Part shown: one piece after another, positions 34,086-44,400 of the stretch
Numbering within the stretch: position 1 is the first letter of the stretch
Layout of the letters: each line of letters starts with the position of its first letter
Assembly (NCBI GenBank): GCA_900312665.1
Contig: ONZQ02000008.1
Coordinates: forward strand, 868,001 to 932,000
Source: Cephalotrichum gorgonifer
Lineage: Eukaryota > Ascomycota > Sordariomycetes > Microascales > Microascaceae
Direction: 5' to 3'
Length of the DNA stretch: 64,000 bases
Notes under the pieces: model-generated
The model's database searches: none
What the model was told of the DNA's origin: nothing
Seen by the model: only the letters and a program-made list of their open reading frames with translations
Program-made: the position numbers and the translations under genes

Positions 34086-37000
34086 TGGGGGGGCTTAGGG
34101 ATGAGGATGAGGCCTTGCTGGAGGCTACGGATACAGTTGTATAGTACATGTAAGGTACGATAACGGCGCAGTTTGTATTATATATTAGACGAATTAAAAA
34201 CACCCAAGGTGGACATCTCCAGGCGAAAAGGAATGAAAATTAGGGCAAAGGGCAAACCCGCCGCAGCTCCTCAACGTGTCGTCTCCTCTTTTGTTGGTGG
34301 GAGTGACGATGATCCTGTCGCGGCACCCGTCATCGCCTCTTTTCTGAAATTGCGATGCCTCGCACAGGCTCCCTCTTGAGGCGGAGGCGGTCCGCAGCCA
34401 AAACACTAACGCCGCCGGCACCCCACAATGGGACCCCACATCCCGAGGCACTCCTCTTCCGGGGCATCGGCAGTATTATCAAATTTCCTTTCCCAGGGGG
34501 TCAGACGAAACCCTGGGGAAGCCTCCCAGGCACACATTGTGGAAGATGAGGTACAGGTAAGGGAGGGGGGTGGGTAAAAGCGAAAACGATGAGCTAGGGG
34601 GGTGGCACCGCTGTGTTGGTTCCGCTTTTCTGAGCCCGACCAGCGCCCCTGTTGAGCTGGGGTCTCTGGACAATGCAATGACTTTTTGCACCTAATACGA
34701 GTATGGTTCCTCTGGGACGATGCTCGACCAATCTCCCCGAATCGTGTAAGCTCGGGGGGTGGCGGTGGGGTTTACGCACGCTGTGGGAGGCACAGTCTGT
34801 CTAAGCTCGTAAGCTACCGACCACGCTATTGAGTATCGCGAAGAAAACGACGGGAGGACAGGAAGCCGAGGCTTCCTTGGGATCCGTCACTTGAACACCC
34901 AGGATTCCTTCCTATGACGCGCTGAGCCCCAAGTACTCGTATCATATTGTCATGCAGGATGGATGACGATGGGCTCTCTAGATCCTCATGACCACTATGG
35001 TGATTGTCGGAGCCACAGAGTGCAAGCGCATGATAGCGCAGGAAGCAGGAAGTTACCAGGAGGGAAAACTGGCCAAGCTGAGCATGGAATGACAGGTGAA
35101 ACCCCGCCTCCCTCGTGTCTGACGTAAAGCTCGACAAAGCCCACGTTCCCGGCTGGATGCTCAACGAGGAGAGTGGCTTAGAATGCATTCCCACCTGCGG
35201 TCGCACACTTACAGAGTACATGCAATGTTTTACCTGGGGAGGGCGGGGCCCACTCATCGATGCATGTATTACAAAGAGGGAGGTACGGCCACACGAGCCA
35301 CTAAGTCCCGAGAATTCCGGGCCCCACGGCCGTCCCAAAGACCGGACAGCACCCTCCCGTCCCCAGATCCGGCCGTCACCTCTTCCCCCTCCCGGAAGTC
35401 CGGTGCGATCAACCATACCCATGCATTGGGCCATGTTTTTGCACATCCACCCCTCCCTCCCCCAACTCCTTTGTTCCCTTGTCGACAGGTGCTATATTAC
35501 TCGTAGGCGAGAAGAAACGAATGGAAGGAGAGAAACAAACAAGAAAGATTACCAGTAGGATCTTCGTTCTCCCAATATGACAAAAAGACGGGTTGGGGTT
35601 AAGATCCGAGAGTCCGAGAAAGGCGCAGTCAAGGCGGGCGGCTTTCCCTCACCTGCGTTCATTTTCCATTGAGTATGTAGGGAGAGATCTGCCGGGCATC
35701 ACCCCGGGGGAGGCTTGTAAATCAGGGCCCCCTTCCACCCCCCGGTATGATCACCGTCCAAGCACGGCCTCAGAACTATTACCTTAATCTGATACCTACC
35801 AGGATGAATAATGCTACGGGTCGCAATACTCATGCAGTAACTGGTCGCCACCGCGGTCTGTTAGAAATACGAGCATTACCGAGTAACCGTCGGAAGAGGG
35901 TGAAAACTCGGAGTTTGTGGCGAATTTCTTTCGGAGCTACCGGGTGATGTCGATCGGCCGGCGACGGCCAGAGAGAACGGAAGGAGGCCAGGAGTGGGGG
36001 GAGGAGAAACCGTTGGGAGGAGCGAAGCTCAGCCACGTTCTTCCAGCTTTGGTTGGACTACGCGGTGTTCCTGGCCGATTTTCCTCGAGGCTCCCTCAAC
36101 TTCCATTTCTAGCGCCCCTCCGTGTGTAAGTTAATTAGCGTTTATTTCTTTTTGCCCCCTAGCTTCTAGTATTAAGGCTTAGACTTCTGGTTTTTCATTT
36201 TATATGGAGACTCGAAAACGGGCTTAGACTATTAAGTTTGCATTTACTATAGTGGGCCAACGTGGGGAGGGTAGCAGGAAGGCTTTCTTCGGCGGAACCC
36301 AGTTTGCCCCGAAGGAAGCCTATTACTCAATGTAGGTGGGAGGTGCGGGGGTGAACTTGACCTCCTCAGGAACTTAGTCGACCCGGTGTCATCGTGAGGG
36401 AGCATAGCCTCTCTGTTTTATATTTTTCTTTGTCTTTTTTTTTTCCTGTTCCGACGGGAGGGGACACGGGATGGGACGAAGCCGAGCACTGGTCTGTGCC
36501 TTGGCCACAGTTTCAACCTGCTCGTGGCCGCAGGAGGAGGCGTTCTCCCTCTTCGTAAAGCAGGTCCTGATGAATGGTCTTGGTCATCTGTTGCCGATCA
36601 ACACATGGCGGCTGTACCTGCCGCTGCCGCCCACTAATCATCCGTCACGAAGAAAAAAAAATCGAGTGGCTACAGTGTCTCGAGCACAACAGCTGAGCAC
36701 CTGCCAATGAAGGCAGCTGTCACTCACCAATTGCTCCGGAAGTACCATGTAGTGTAAGGGATACGGCAAAGTTTCCTTAACCGCTAAGTTATCAAACAAT
36801 TTGGTCCCGACTGCGCCTTCCTCGCTGGCGAAAACGTGGGCCCCACAGAAGCTCCCTCCCTCCTTCCCCTTTCACCGTGGACTTTTTTCTTTGTACTCTG
36901 GAGCAACTGGAGTGCTTGCATGATAAGTACGGGCACAGTGTCGCCAAGAGGGCCGTCTCGTTTAGATCGGTACTTTTTCATCCATCCGTCGCATGTATAC

Positions 37001-37437
37001 GAGGGCAGTATCAATGTGGCGTTGTACCTGGGACGGTCACGCCGCGAGGTACAAGCGGTGTCCGAGTGGATGTACCTTAATAGTAGACGCCCTGGCGTAT
37101 CCGTATTACCCGCCCACCAGCCGGAATCAAACCACGAGACTCCAGCGTCCACCACGGCGCTCAGCCACCATCATCGGTGCAAACCGAACCCCCCCTTCTC
37201 CTCTTCCCAACTTTCGCTACCCCTCCCCCATCCGCAGGTCCTCTCGACGACTTTAAATCAACATCTCCCGCCCCTTACGAAACATCTTTTTCTCCACGAC
37301 CAACATCACCAAACCAAGCAAGACTAGGGCATCCGACAAAACCTACAATACACCAACCTACAAAACCTACAAGCCCTCTTCAACCTACCTAGCATCATCG
37401 GATAGAGGAAGCAGATCATATCTAAACGACAGCCACA
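34086..37437. other. about 3.4 kb gene-free region upstream of calcipressin
   Basis: No gene can be supported on either strand. The final 300 bp (37.14-37.44 kb) is a C/A/T-rich leader typical of a fungal 5' UTR. An A/T-rich patch at about 36.13-36.25 kb (with TTAGACTTCT and GGCTTAGACTATTAAG) could be an old repeat, but I cannot name it. Confidence 0.45.
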
Positions 37438-38199
37438 ATGGAGCGACCGTCTCTTCTATCCCGCCGCTCCTCCTCTAACAGCCCCCCTCTCTCCCTCGAC
37501 CTATCCTCCCTCCCGTCGCCAACCCACCAGCCGACGGCCCCCACCAACACCCTCCTCTTCACGAACCTCCAGGACCCGGACATCTTCCGCCCGGACAACC
37601 TCCAGACCATCCGCGGCCTCATCGACGCCACCTGCCCCTCCCACACCTGGGCGCCCCTAAAGTCCTTCCGGCGCATCGTCGTCTCCTTCCCGGACGCGGA
37701 CTCCGCCGCGAGGGTCCGCGCCGTCTGGGACGGCGAGTCCGTCATGGGCCACCGCACGCGCGTCTACTTCGGCCAGCACACGCCCGTCAACCCCGAGGAC
37801 AACCGCCTCGCCCTCCCCGACGCGGGAAAGCTCTTCTTCATCTCGCCGCCGCCCTCGCCCCCCCACGGGTGGGAGGTCCGGCTAGAGGACGCCCCCAACA
37901 AGCTCGTCCACGCCGACGACCTCGCCGAGGCGCTCGCCAAGCTGCACCACAGGACCGAGCCCATGGCCGTCGACTCGCCCATCTCCCCCGCGGAGAGCAC
38001 CGGACCCGGCGCGGCCCCCGGCAGGAGTAGGAGCTCCACGCTGATCTACCAGCCCGAGGACCACGGCGGCGACGCGGGCCTGCCGGCCATCGCCGTGGAG
38101 GACATGACGGACGAGCCGGAGGAGTATTCGCCCCGCGAGAGGAAGCTCATGACGCACACGGCGAGGCCGCCTGTGGAGCTGATGATGCATGATGCTTGA
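37438..38199 (+). CDS. RCN1: Calcipressin (regulator of calcineurin)
   Basis: Modulates the Ca2+/calmodulin-activated phosphatase calcineurin. A single exon encodes 253 aa. After a Ser/Pro-rich start, an RRM-like domain begins near 38 (TNTLLFTNLQDPDIF) and runs through RIVVSFPDADSAARVR and TRVYFGQHTP. The signature FISPPPSPPHGWE is the phosphorylatable SP-repeat (FLISPPxSPP) of the family. The C-terminus holds the conserved docking text THTARPPVELMMHDA, like the TxxPxVxL motif that contacts calcineurin. The long upstream region suggests regulated expression; in other eukaryotes this gene is a calcineurin target. Confidence 0.95.
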   Translation: MERPSLLSRRSSSNSPPLSLDLSSLPSPTHQPTAPTNTLLFTNLQDPDIFRPDNLQTIRGLIDATCPSHTWAPLKSFRRIVVSFPDADSAARVRAVWDGESVMGHRTRVYFGQHTPVNPEDNRLALPDAGKLFFISPPPSPPHGWEVRLEDAPNKLVHADDLAEALAKLHHRTEPMAVDSPISPAESTGPGAAPGRSRSSTLIYQPEDHGGDAGLPAIAVEDMTDEPEEYSPRERKLMTHTARPPVELMMHDA

Positions 38200-38694
38200 G
38201 GGCCCGTGTGTCGGACTTGTTGTGATTTGGCATCTTTCATTGTAAGGCGTTTTGGCGGGAAACGGGGGGCTGTATAACTTCTTACCATTTCATTGAGAAG
38301 GCGTTTTGGGACGAAAATTGGCATCGTCAAGATCTCGCATCATATTATGGTGTTTGGAGAGCTCTGGGATTTTCATCAGGATTAAACTATATATACATAT
38401 TATGCAATCGCAATCCATCGAATACCCTATCTACACTTCTCTTTTTGCTGGTCATTTGCTGTTCGTGAACTACTATTCCATCCGGGACATGTCTCTTCAC
38501 AGCAATTGTGTCTCAAAACTACGCAAAGAAAAGCTGCAGCGAGCAGTAAACAGAAAATAATTGGTGGCCAAAAAGGCTCATCGATTACTGCTTACACTTA
38601 CGTCGTAATACTTGTATATGTACTCGCACAGCATTTGTCATCGATAGGCAGCCTTCACATCCGGCATCTTCACATCGTCTCATCCTCATCAATC
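38200..38694. other. intergenic between calcipressin and cupin-like gene
   Basis: The A/T-rich 3' flank of calcipressin is followed by the promoter of the cupin-like gene, with a TATATA sequence near 38390. The frame open upstream of 38695 has no supported function as coding sequence. Confidence 0.45.
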
Positions 38695-39564
38695 ATGGCG
38701 AACAGCGACGACACCATCCCCAGAATCATCACACGCCCCCTCCCCAACGCCGTCACCTATGACCTCTCCTCCCCCGACCGCGTCACCATCACCCTGCCCC
38801 CCTCCTCCACCTGGTCCAGCGGCCTGCACTGGCACGAGTCCCACACGGAGTACCTCCAAGTTCTCCGCGGCAGCATCAAGGTCCGCCTCGGAGACCGCGA
38901 GCAGATCGTCTCCGCCTCGCCAGGAAACCAGCCCGAGATCACGGTGCCGCGGTATGCCTGGCACGAGTCCCACACGGAGTACCTCCAAGTTCTCCGCGGC
39001 AGCATCAAGGTCCGCCTCGGAGACCGCGAGCAGATCGTCTCCGCCTCGCCAGGAAACCAGCCCGAGATCACGGTGCCGCGGTATGCCTGGCACGAGTGGC
39101 GGCGCGCCGACCCCCACGGCGGCGAGGACGTCGTGGTCTCGGAGCGCACGGAGCCGGCGGACGGCGAGAAGGCGCTGTTCTTCTGGAACCTCAACGGCGT
39201 GATACTCGACGCGCCGCGGATGCTCGACGACGGCAAGTCCTTCATCTCGCGGTGTCCGGCGGGTGCGCGCGGGCCGCTGCTCGACTTGTGGATCACGCTG
39301 AACCTGTTCGTCATCTTCTACCACCTCGACAACGTACCCGTGTTCGTCGACTTCCCGGACTTGGTGCGGGGGAGGAAGGAGAGCGCTTTTATCCCGCGGA
39401 GGGTACTGGTTCTGGGGGACTGGGTCGTGTCGCATGTTGTTCTATTCGTTGCGTCTTGGGTGGGATGGCTGCTTAATGCGCGCCCGCTGAGGCTTAAGTA
39501 TACGCCTGCACGGGAGTATGCTGCGTGGATGGAGAAGAAGCACCGGCACACCAAAGACGCTTGA
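38695..39564 (+). CDS. Cupin-fold-like membrane protein with internal tandem duplication
   Basis: Single exon from ATG 38695 (MANSDDTIPRIITRPLPNAV), 289 aa. The N-terminal half looks like a small cupin beta-barrel: SSGLHWHESHTEYLQVLRGS carries the His/Glu metal-site pattern (HWHExHxEY), and a strand-rich segment ends in TVPRYAWHE. That unit is repeated, identically at the DNA level, so the barrel motif is present twice. After the repeat come ALFFWNLNGVI and two hydrophobic segments (LWITLNLFVIFYHLDNVPVF and VVSHVVLFVASWVGWLL), suggesting membrane attachment. The start was chosen because upstream sequence is A/T-rich and non-coding. Substrate and role are unknown. Confidence 0.8.
   Translation: MANSDDTIPRIITRPLPNAVTYDLSSPDRVTITLPPSSTWSSGLHWHESHTEYLQVLRGSIKVRLGDREQIVSASPGNQPEITVPRYAWHESHTEYLQVLRGSIKVRLGDREQIVSASPGNQPEITVPRYAWHEWRRADPHGGEDVVVSERTEPADGEKALFFWNLNGVILDAPRMLDDGKSFISRCPAGARGPLLDLWITLNLFVIFYHLDNVPVFVDFPDLVRGRKESAFIPRRVLVLGDWVVSHVVLFVASWVGWLLNARPLRLKYTPAREYAAWMEKKHRHTKDA
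38830..39097 (+). repeat. perfect 129-bp tandem duplication (43 codons, 2.1 copies)
   Basis: Copy 1 is 38830-38958, copy 2 is 38959-39087, and the first 10 bases of a third copy are at 39088-39097. No difference between the copies was seen on reading. The period, 129, is divisible by three, so the reading frame is kept. The unit encodes the cupin-like segment from WHESHTEYLQ to VPRYA. Confidence 0.95.
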
Positions 39565-39684
39565 ATCATGCTCAATAATTGTATTTCTCTCCCTTTAGTA
39601 CCTTTCTCCATGAGCTATGAGCCCCCTAATTTCCGAATCTTAGCTTTCCCTCTCAGCCGTTGCCTAGCTTCCCGTCACAGCACT

Positions 39685-40644
39685 TTAGTAAATGACGGGC
39701 CAGCCATTGTCATAGCGGATGAGATTGATGCCGAGCTGCGCAGTTCCAGCATCGTTATAGTAATGATAAACCAACACGTCCCCATCGTTATCCCTGAAGA
39801 CGGCGTTATGCCCGGGCCCGTGGACCGAGTCGTGGCTCGACATCATCTGGGTACCGCCGCCCTGCGTCATCTGCTTCCCGCTCTTGTCAACGTACGGGCC
39901 CGTCACGCTCGTGGACCGGCCGACCATGATGCGGTAGGTGCTGGCGGCACCCTTGCAGCAGCTGTCGAAGGACACCCACAGGTAATAGTAGTTTCCGTTG
40001 CGGGTGATGAAGGGCGCCTCGACGGCGCCGCCGGCGTCCGGGCGGGAGGCGATGGAGATCAGGTTAGTGCTAGAGGGCTTGCCGGTCCCCGGGACCAGCG
40101 GCACCATCTTGATGCCCGACCAGAAGGAGCCGAAGGAGAGCCACCACTTCCCCTGGGCGTCGACGATCAGGTTGGGGTCGATGGCGTTGTAGTTGCTGTT
40201 TTCGAACGACTCGACGACCAGGCCCTGGTCCGTCCACGAGCCGGACGCGCCCGTCGTGCTCGTGGCGAGGAATATGGCCGAGCGGCTGGACCCGAAGGTC
40301 GAGGCCGAGTAGTAGAGGTAGTACTTCCCGTCGTGGTACGAGATGTCGGGCGCCCAGAGGTTCTTGTCGCCCTTGGTGTAGGGCGTCGTCCACGGCGCGC
40401 CGTTGGGGAAGACAGGGCCGGCGTTGCGCCACGCCGTCCGGTCGCTGGACGTCTTGAGCTGCACGTTGTCGCCCGTGTACGCCGCCAGATAGGTGCCGCC
40501 GGGCGTCTTGACCACCGTCGGGTCGTGAATGAAGGTGTCGCCCGTGACAGGGCCCGGGCCGACGTTCTGCCTCCCGACGAGCGTGGAGGCCGTGGCGGCG
40601 AGGGCCAGCATGCCGCTGATAGCGAACTGCCGGAGGAAGATCAT
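39685..40644 (-). CDS. Secreted GH43 arabinanase (endo/exo-1,5-alpha-L-arabinosidase type)
   Basis: Hydrolyses arabinan side chains of plant pectin outside the cell. Single exon, 319 aa, with a signal peptide (MIFLRQFAISGMLALAATAS). The five-bladed beta-propeller of family GH43 is indicated by the three catalytic acids: Asp41 in FIHDPTVV (general base), Asp156 in NAIDPNLI (pKa modulator) and Glu209 in GGAVEAPF (general acid). Other family text includes NLWAPDISYHDGKYYLYYSA and VHGPGHNAVFRDNDGDVLVY. The length is that of a lone catalytic domain without a binding module. It is probably controlled by carbon source, but no specific site was identified. Confidence 0.93.
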   Translation of the reverse strand: MIFLRQFAISGMLALAATASTLVGRQNVGPGPVTGDTFIHDPTVVKTPGGTYLAAYTGDNVQLKTSSDRTAWRNAGPVFPNGAPWTTPYTKGDKNLWAPDISYHDGKYYLYYSASTFGSSRSAIFLATSTTGASGSWTDQGLVVESFENSNYNAIDPNLIVDAQGKWWLSFGSFWSGIKMVPLVPGTGKPSSTNLISIASRPDAGGAVEAPFITRNGNYYYLWVSFDSCCKGAASTYRIMVGRSTSVTGPYVDKSGKQMTQGGGTQMMSSHDSVHGPGHNAVFRDNDGDVLVYHYYNDAGTAQLGINLIRYDNGWPVIY

Positions 40645-40930
40645 CTTGGGGGAGCCTTTGAACGTATACTTCCCGGAGCTATTGGTAGTAATCGCGGGGT
40701 GTTGTAGGGTGGCTCACGATAATCGGCGGCCCTAATATTGCCCGTTCCCCCATCGCAGTCTTATACTCATCTTCATCTTATTATACTGCCATCCCTACCC
40801 ACCGTTGCTCGGCTGACTGGTAATATATTCATTGTACTCGTAGTAATTCCCTTCGAAACTCACCTTGGATAGATCACAGAACACACTAAATCCGGCCGCA
40901 GTGCCGTAACGGGGAATGCTCCGCAGGATG

Positions 40931-41002
40931 CGACCTTAAGCGCACCCCGGAATAATTCGGCAGTTGCGATGTTAAGCGCACCTCGGAAGAATTGCGAAAT
41001 GG
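40931..41002. repeat. imperfect 36-bp tandem repeat
   Basis: CGACCTTAAGCGCACCCCGG at 40931 recurs as CGATGTTAAGCGCACCTCGG at 40967, and the similarity continues to about 41002. The differences are mostly transitions. It lies about 290 bp upstream of the arabinanase start. Whether it is a regulatory site or a neutral repeat is unknown. Confidence 0.6.
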
Positions 41003-41368
41003 GGCACGAACCACCACCCGCCCCAAACAGAAGAGGCCAACTGATCTGCCCCACGATCGTCTGTCTCTAGCAGCGCAACCCTACTCTGTACTCTGCTGTC
41101 CGATATGAGACCCAATAGTAAGGAGGCAGACTCGGAGCATGTCACAGTGCCTACTCTCGCCGGCAAAGGATAAGTCTCTCGCTGCACCGAGCAGACTTGG
41201 TAACGATCCATATGAGACAGGCGGCTCTACGGAACCTGCGCCACGCTGGAATGGCCAGGGCTCGTCTACCTCTCGAACCCGACATCGCTGCACCCTCGAC
41301 TGTTCAAGACCTCCAGGTTCTGTGTTCGAGTGCGGCCGAACCTTATTGAGAAGTGTCACAAAAAAGAA

Positions 41369-41408
41369 ACATACAACAACCATGGATTCGTTGGCCATCG
41401 TTGTTCCC
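41369..41408 (-). pseudogene. partial 5S rRNA relic (3' end)
   Basis: The plus strand reads ACATACAACAACCATGGATT followed by CGTTGGCCATCGTTG. This resembles the complement of the 3' end of the two 5S genes at 56.5 and 59.0 kb (ACATACAACACCAGGGATTC…). The match fades after about 40 bp. An A-run precedes it, which is the T-run terminator on the minus strand. It is too short and diverged to be functional. Confidence 0.5.
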
Positions 41409-41493
41409 CCCTAGGAATCTCTTTCCACAATGATATATAAGATATGCAGAAAATAAACCCCGCTAACTCAAAAAAGCAGTCGTTCCACATCAT

Positions 41494-44400
41494 CTATGCT
41501 AACCTCTCCTTCCGCTCCTCTCTGACTTCCTCGGCCTCGTCATGCCTGCCCTGGCTATCCAACACACTCGCGAGGTCCGTTAAACTAGATAGTGTCGATG
41601 GATGATCACGGCCGAGCTCCTCCTCATACAACTCAAGCACCTCCCGATACATAGCCTCTGCCTCGTCGTACTTGCCCTGGCAACTGAGCACACCTGCAAG
41701 GTTGCTCATGCTAACTAGTGTCGATCGATGTGCGCGGCCGAGCGTCTTCCCATACAACTCGAGTACCTCGCCGTGCATCGCCTCGGCCTCAGCGTACTTG
41801 CCCTGGATGCTGAGAACACTCGCAAGGCTGCCCATGATATCAAGCGTCGAGGGATGTTCTTCGCCGAGGACCTCCCGATATAACGCCAAAGCCTTGCGAT
41901 AAATCGCCTCAGCCTCGTCATACCTGCCCTCGCTATCGAGCACGCTTGCGAGGTTGCTCATGCTGGCAAGCGTCGAGGGATGGTCGCCACCGAGCGCCTT
42001 CTCGCGTAACCCCAGTTGCTCACGATACATACCTTCAGCCTCTTTATACCCACCCTGGCTCTGGAGCACCCTTGCAAGGTTGTTCTTTCCAGTAAGCGTC
42101 GATGGATGGTCGTGCCTGCCCTGGCCACAGTGCACATCCCTGAGGTTTCTGATGCTAGCAAGCGTATCGCGACGGCCGCGGCCGAGTAACTTGGGCGTCT
42201 CGCCATACGCAAACTCAAACACCAAGACCATCCCCAATTCCGTACCAACAATTATTTTGTTCCCCAGAATGTATGTTGCTTTGGGAAGGAACCCTCTCGG
42301 GAAGAAGATGATGTTGTGACCCTTCCAAGTAAGCCAGTGCGTCGTAGTGCCCCCATGGCTCTCCCTCCTTATACCATACGGACACCAGTCCGGGAGGTCA
42401 GCATCTCCAACTGACGGGTCCAGCGGCTGGGCACCAACGGGCGTCAGTGCATACCCCGACTGCTCTAGGCTCGCCTCAAACCTCATCCGGTCAAGGACGG
42501 CACGAGTAGTGATGGTCTCGCCGACAAAGTCCCGCTTCTCGGTGTTCCATATCCGCAGCGTATAGTCATCGGCCGCTGTCACGATACGTGTCGCATCCGG
42601 GGTGAAAGCGACGCTTCTGATGTAGTCCTCATGGGCGTCAATTGCATGCTCAATCTTCCACTTCCCCTTTTCTCGCTTCCACACGACGACCGTGCCACTA
42701 TCCCCTCCGCCGACTAGGCGAGGCACGACTTTATCGGGAGAGAATGCCACAGCTCTGACGTATTCCTCGGCGTCACTGTCAACGCTGGCATCGCTATCGT
42801 TGTTGACACCGTTGTTGTACGTCAAAGTCTGCTCAACTGCCCAGGACTTGGACTCGCCGTCCAGCTTGTAGACGCACACCGAGTTGTCGTCGGAACCGGA
42901 CGCGAGATACGCCCCGTCCGGCGACCACGCAACACTGCGGATCCAGTCTTCGTGCTCCTCGAGAACCTCTCGTTCCTCACCTGTAGCTACGTCGCAGACA
43001 CGAACGGTGTAGTCAGAGGAGCCTGAAGCCAGACTCGTTCCGTCGGGTGAGAAAGCGAGACAGTGGACGTATTTCCCATGTCCAAGCCCCGTCTCAGTCG
43101 GGAGGAGGTCTTTGCTGTTTATGTTCCACAGCATGACTTTGCCATCGGGGTGTCCTGTCGCAACTGTTTGCCTGTCAGGGGCAACGGCTAGCTCGACGAC
43201 GGACTTGAGAACCCGTGGCGGGTTGGTGAAAGCGGCGTTCTTGTTCGCCGTGTACCAGAAATGAACGCGATGTTGGTGCGATGCGGAAGCTAGGTATGTC
43301 CCCGTTGGCGAGAACGTCACAGATCGGACGTTGAATCCGTTGGCTCTCATCCTTTCCAGCTGATCACCAGAGACGGTATCCCAGATGTCTATCGTATCGT
43401 TGTTCGCCCCCGAGGCAAGCCGTAGCCCGTCCGGCGAGAAAGAAATAGAATTGACGGTGTCTTCGGACTTCAATGTGTGGATGCACTCGTCCTCCTCCCT
43501 CTCGAGATTCCATATCTTGCTGGTGCCATCAACCGAGCCCGACGCAAGGAATCCAGGTCTTGTCTGTGGAGAAAAGGCAATCGAGCTAACTTCTTCGGTG
43601 TGCCCTTTCAATATTCGGGCCGCTTTGCGAGACTCTCCTTCCTGCCAAGAGTCCCAGATACGGATTCGGCCGTCGTCTGATCCCGTTGCGAGCAGCTTCC
43701 CGTCACAGGAAAACGAAACCGAGTTGATGAAATCGTCATGCTCCTCGATTTCGATGGACTGCGCTGGTTTGGCGCTGAGGTCCCAGATCCGGAGAGTCCG
43801 CGCACTTGCTGCTGCTAGATAAGTACCGTCTGGTGAATAGGCGATGGCGCGTACGTTCCCGCCGTTCTTCTTCAAGTTGTGAAGCTTCTGACCGGTGAAT
43901 GAATCCTAGATTGTGATACTGTTGTCGTTGGAACCTGCTGCGAGATGGCTCTTGGAAGAGAAGGCTAAACAATAGACCCAGTCTTCTTCTAACTCGAGTG
44001 CATGCTGCGTGGTGCCTGATTCCGCGTCCCAGATACGTACACTTCCGTCGTCTGATCCTGACGCGATCAGTCGGCCGCCAGGGCAAAATGCCACACAACG
44101 GACCCAGTCAGTGTCTATGGATTACATGTCAGCACTCTTGGTATGATCGAACTCCTGACTCAAGCCCGACCCAGGCGGTAAACGGGAGTGTAGGAGCTGC
44201 GAGATGGCATATATGAGAACAGAAAACCTACGGCCTTTGAGCCATGCAAAGTCACGGCCCCATCGTGGGTTCCCTAGAGGGGGGCCGTTCATCCAGGGAA
44301 ATGCTTCACGCAGGTATTTCCGGCTCAAGATACTCTCTGTAGGGCAGAACAGAAGGGTATTGGCTGCCGGGACATTCTTTGGGGTCTCTGCTGACAGATG

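Larger units (their letters stand above)
40645..41493. other. intergenic between arabinanase and NLR genes
   Basis: This holds the promoter of the arabinanase gene (TATA-like sequences near 40770-40830) and the 3' flank of the NLR gene. It contains a short tandem repeat and a 5S rRNA-like relic, listed separately. No protein-coding gene was found. Confidence 0.5.

Noticed and set aside
37081..37180. Possible minus-strand tRNA (GGTGGCTGAGCG… with GGTTTGATTCC)
   Set aside because: The T stem and acceptor stem do not pair, so no cloverleaf forms.
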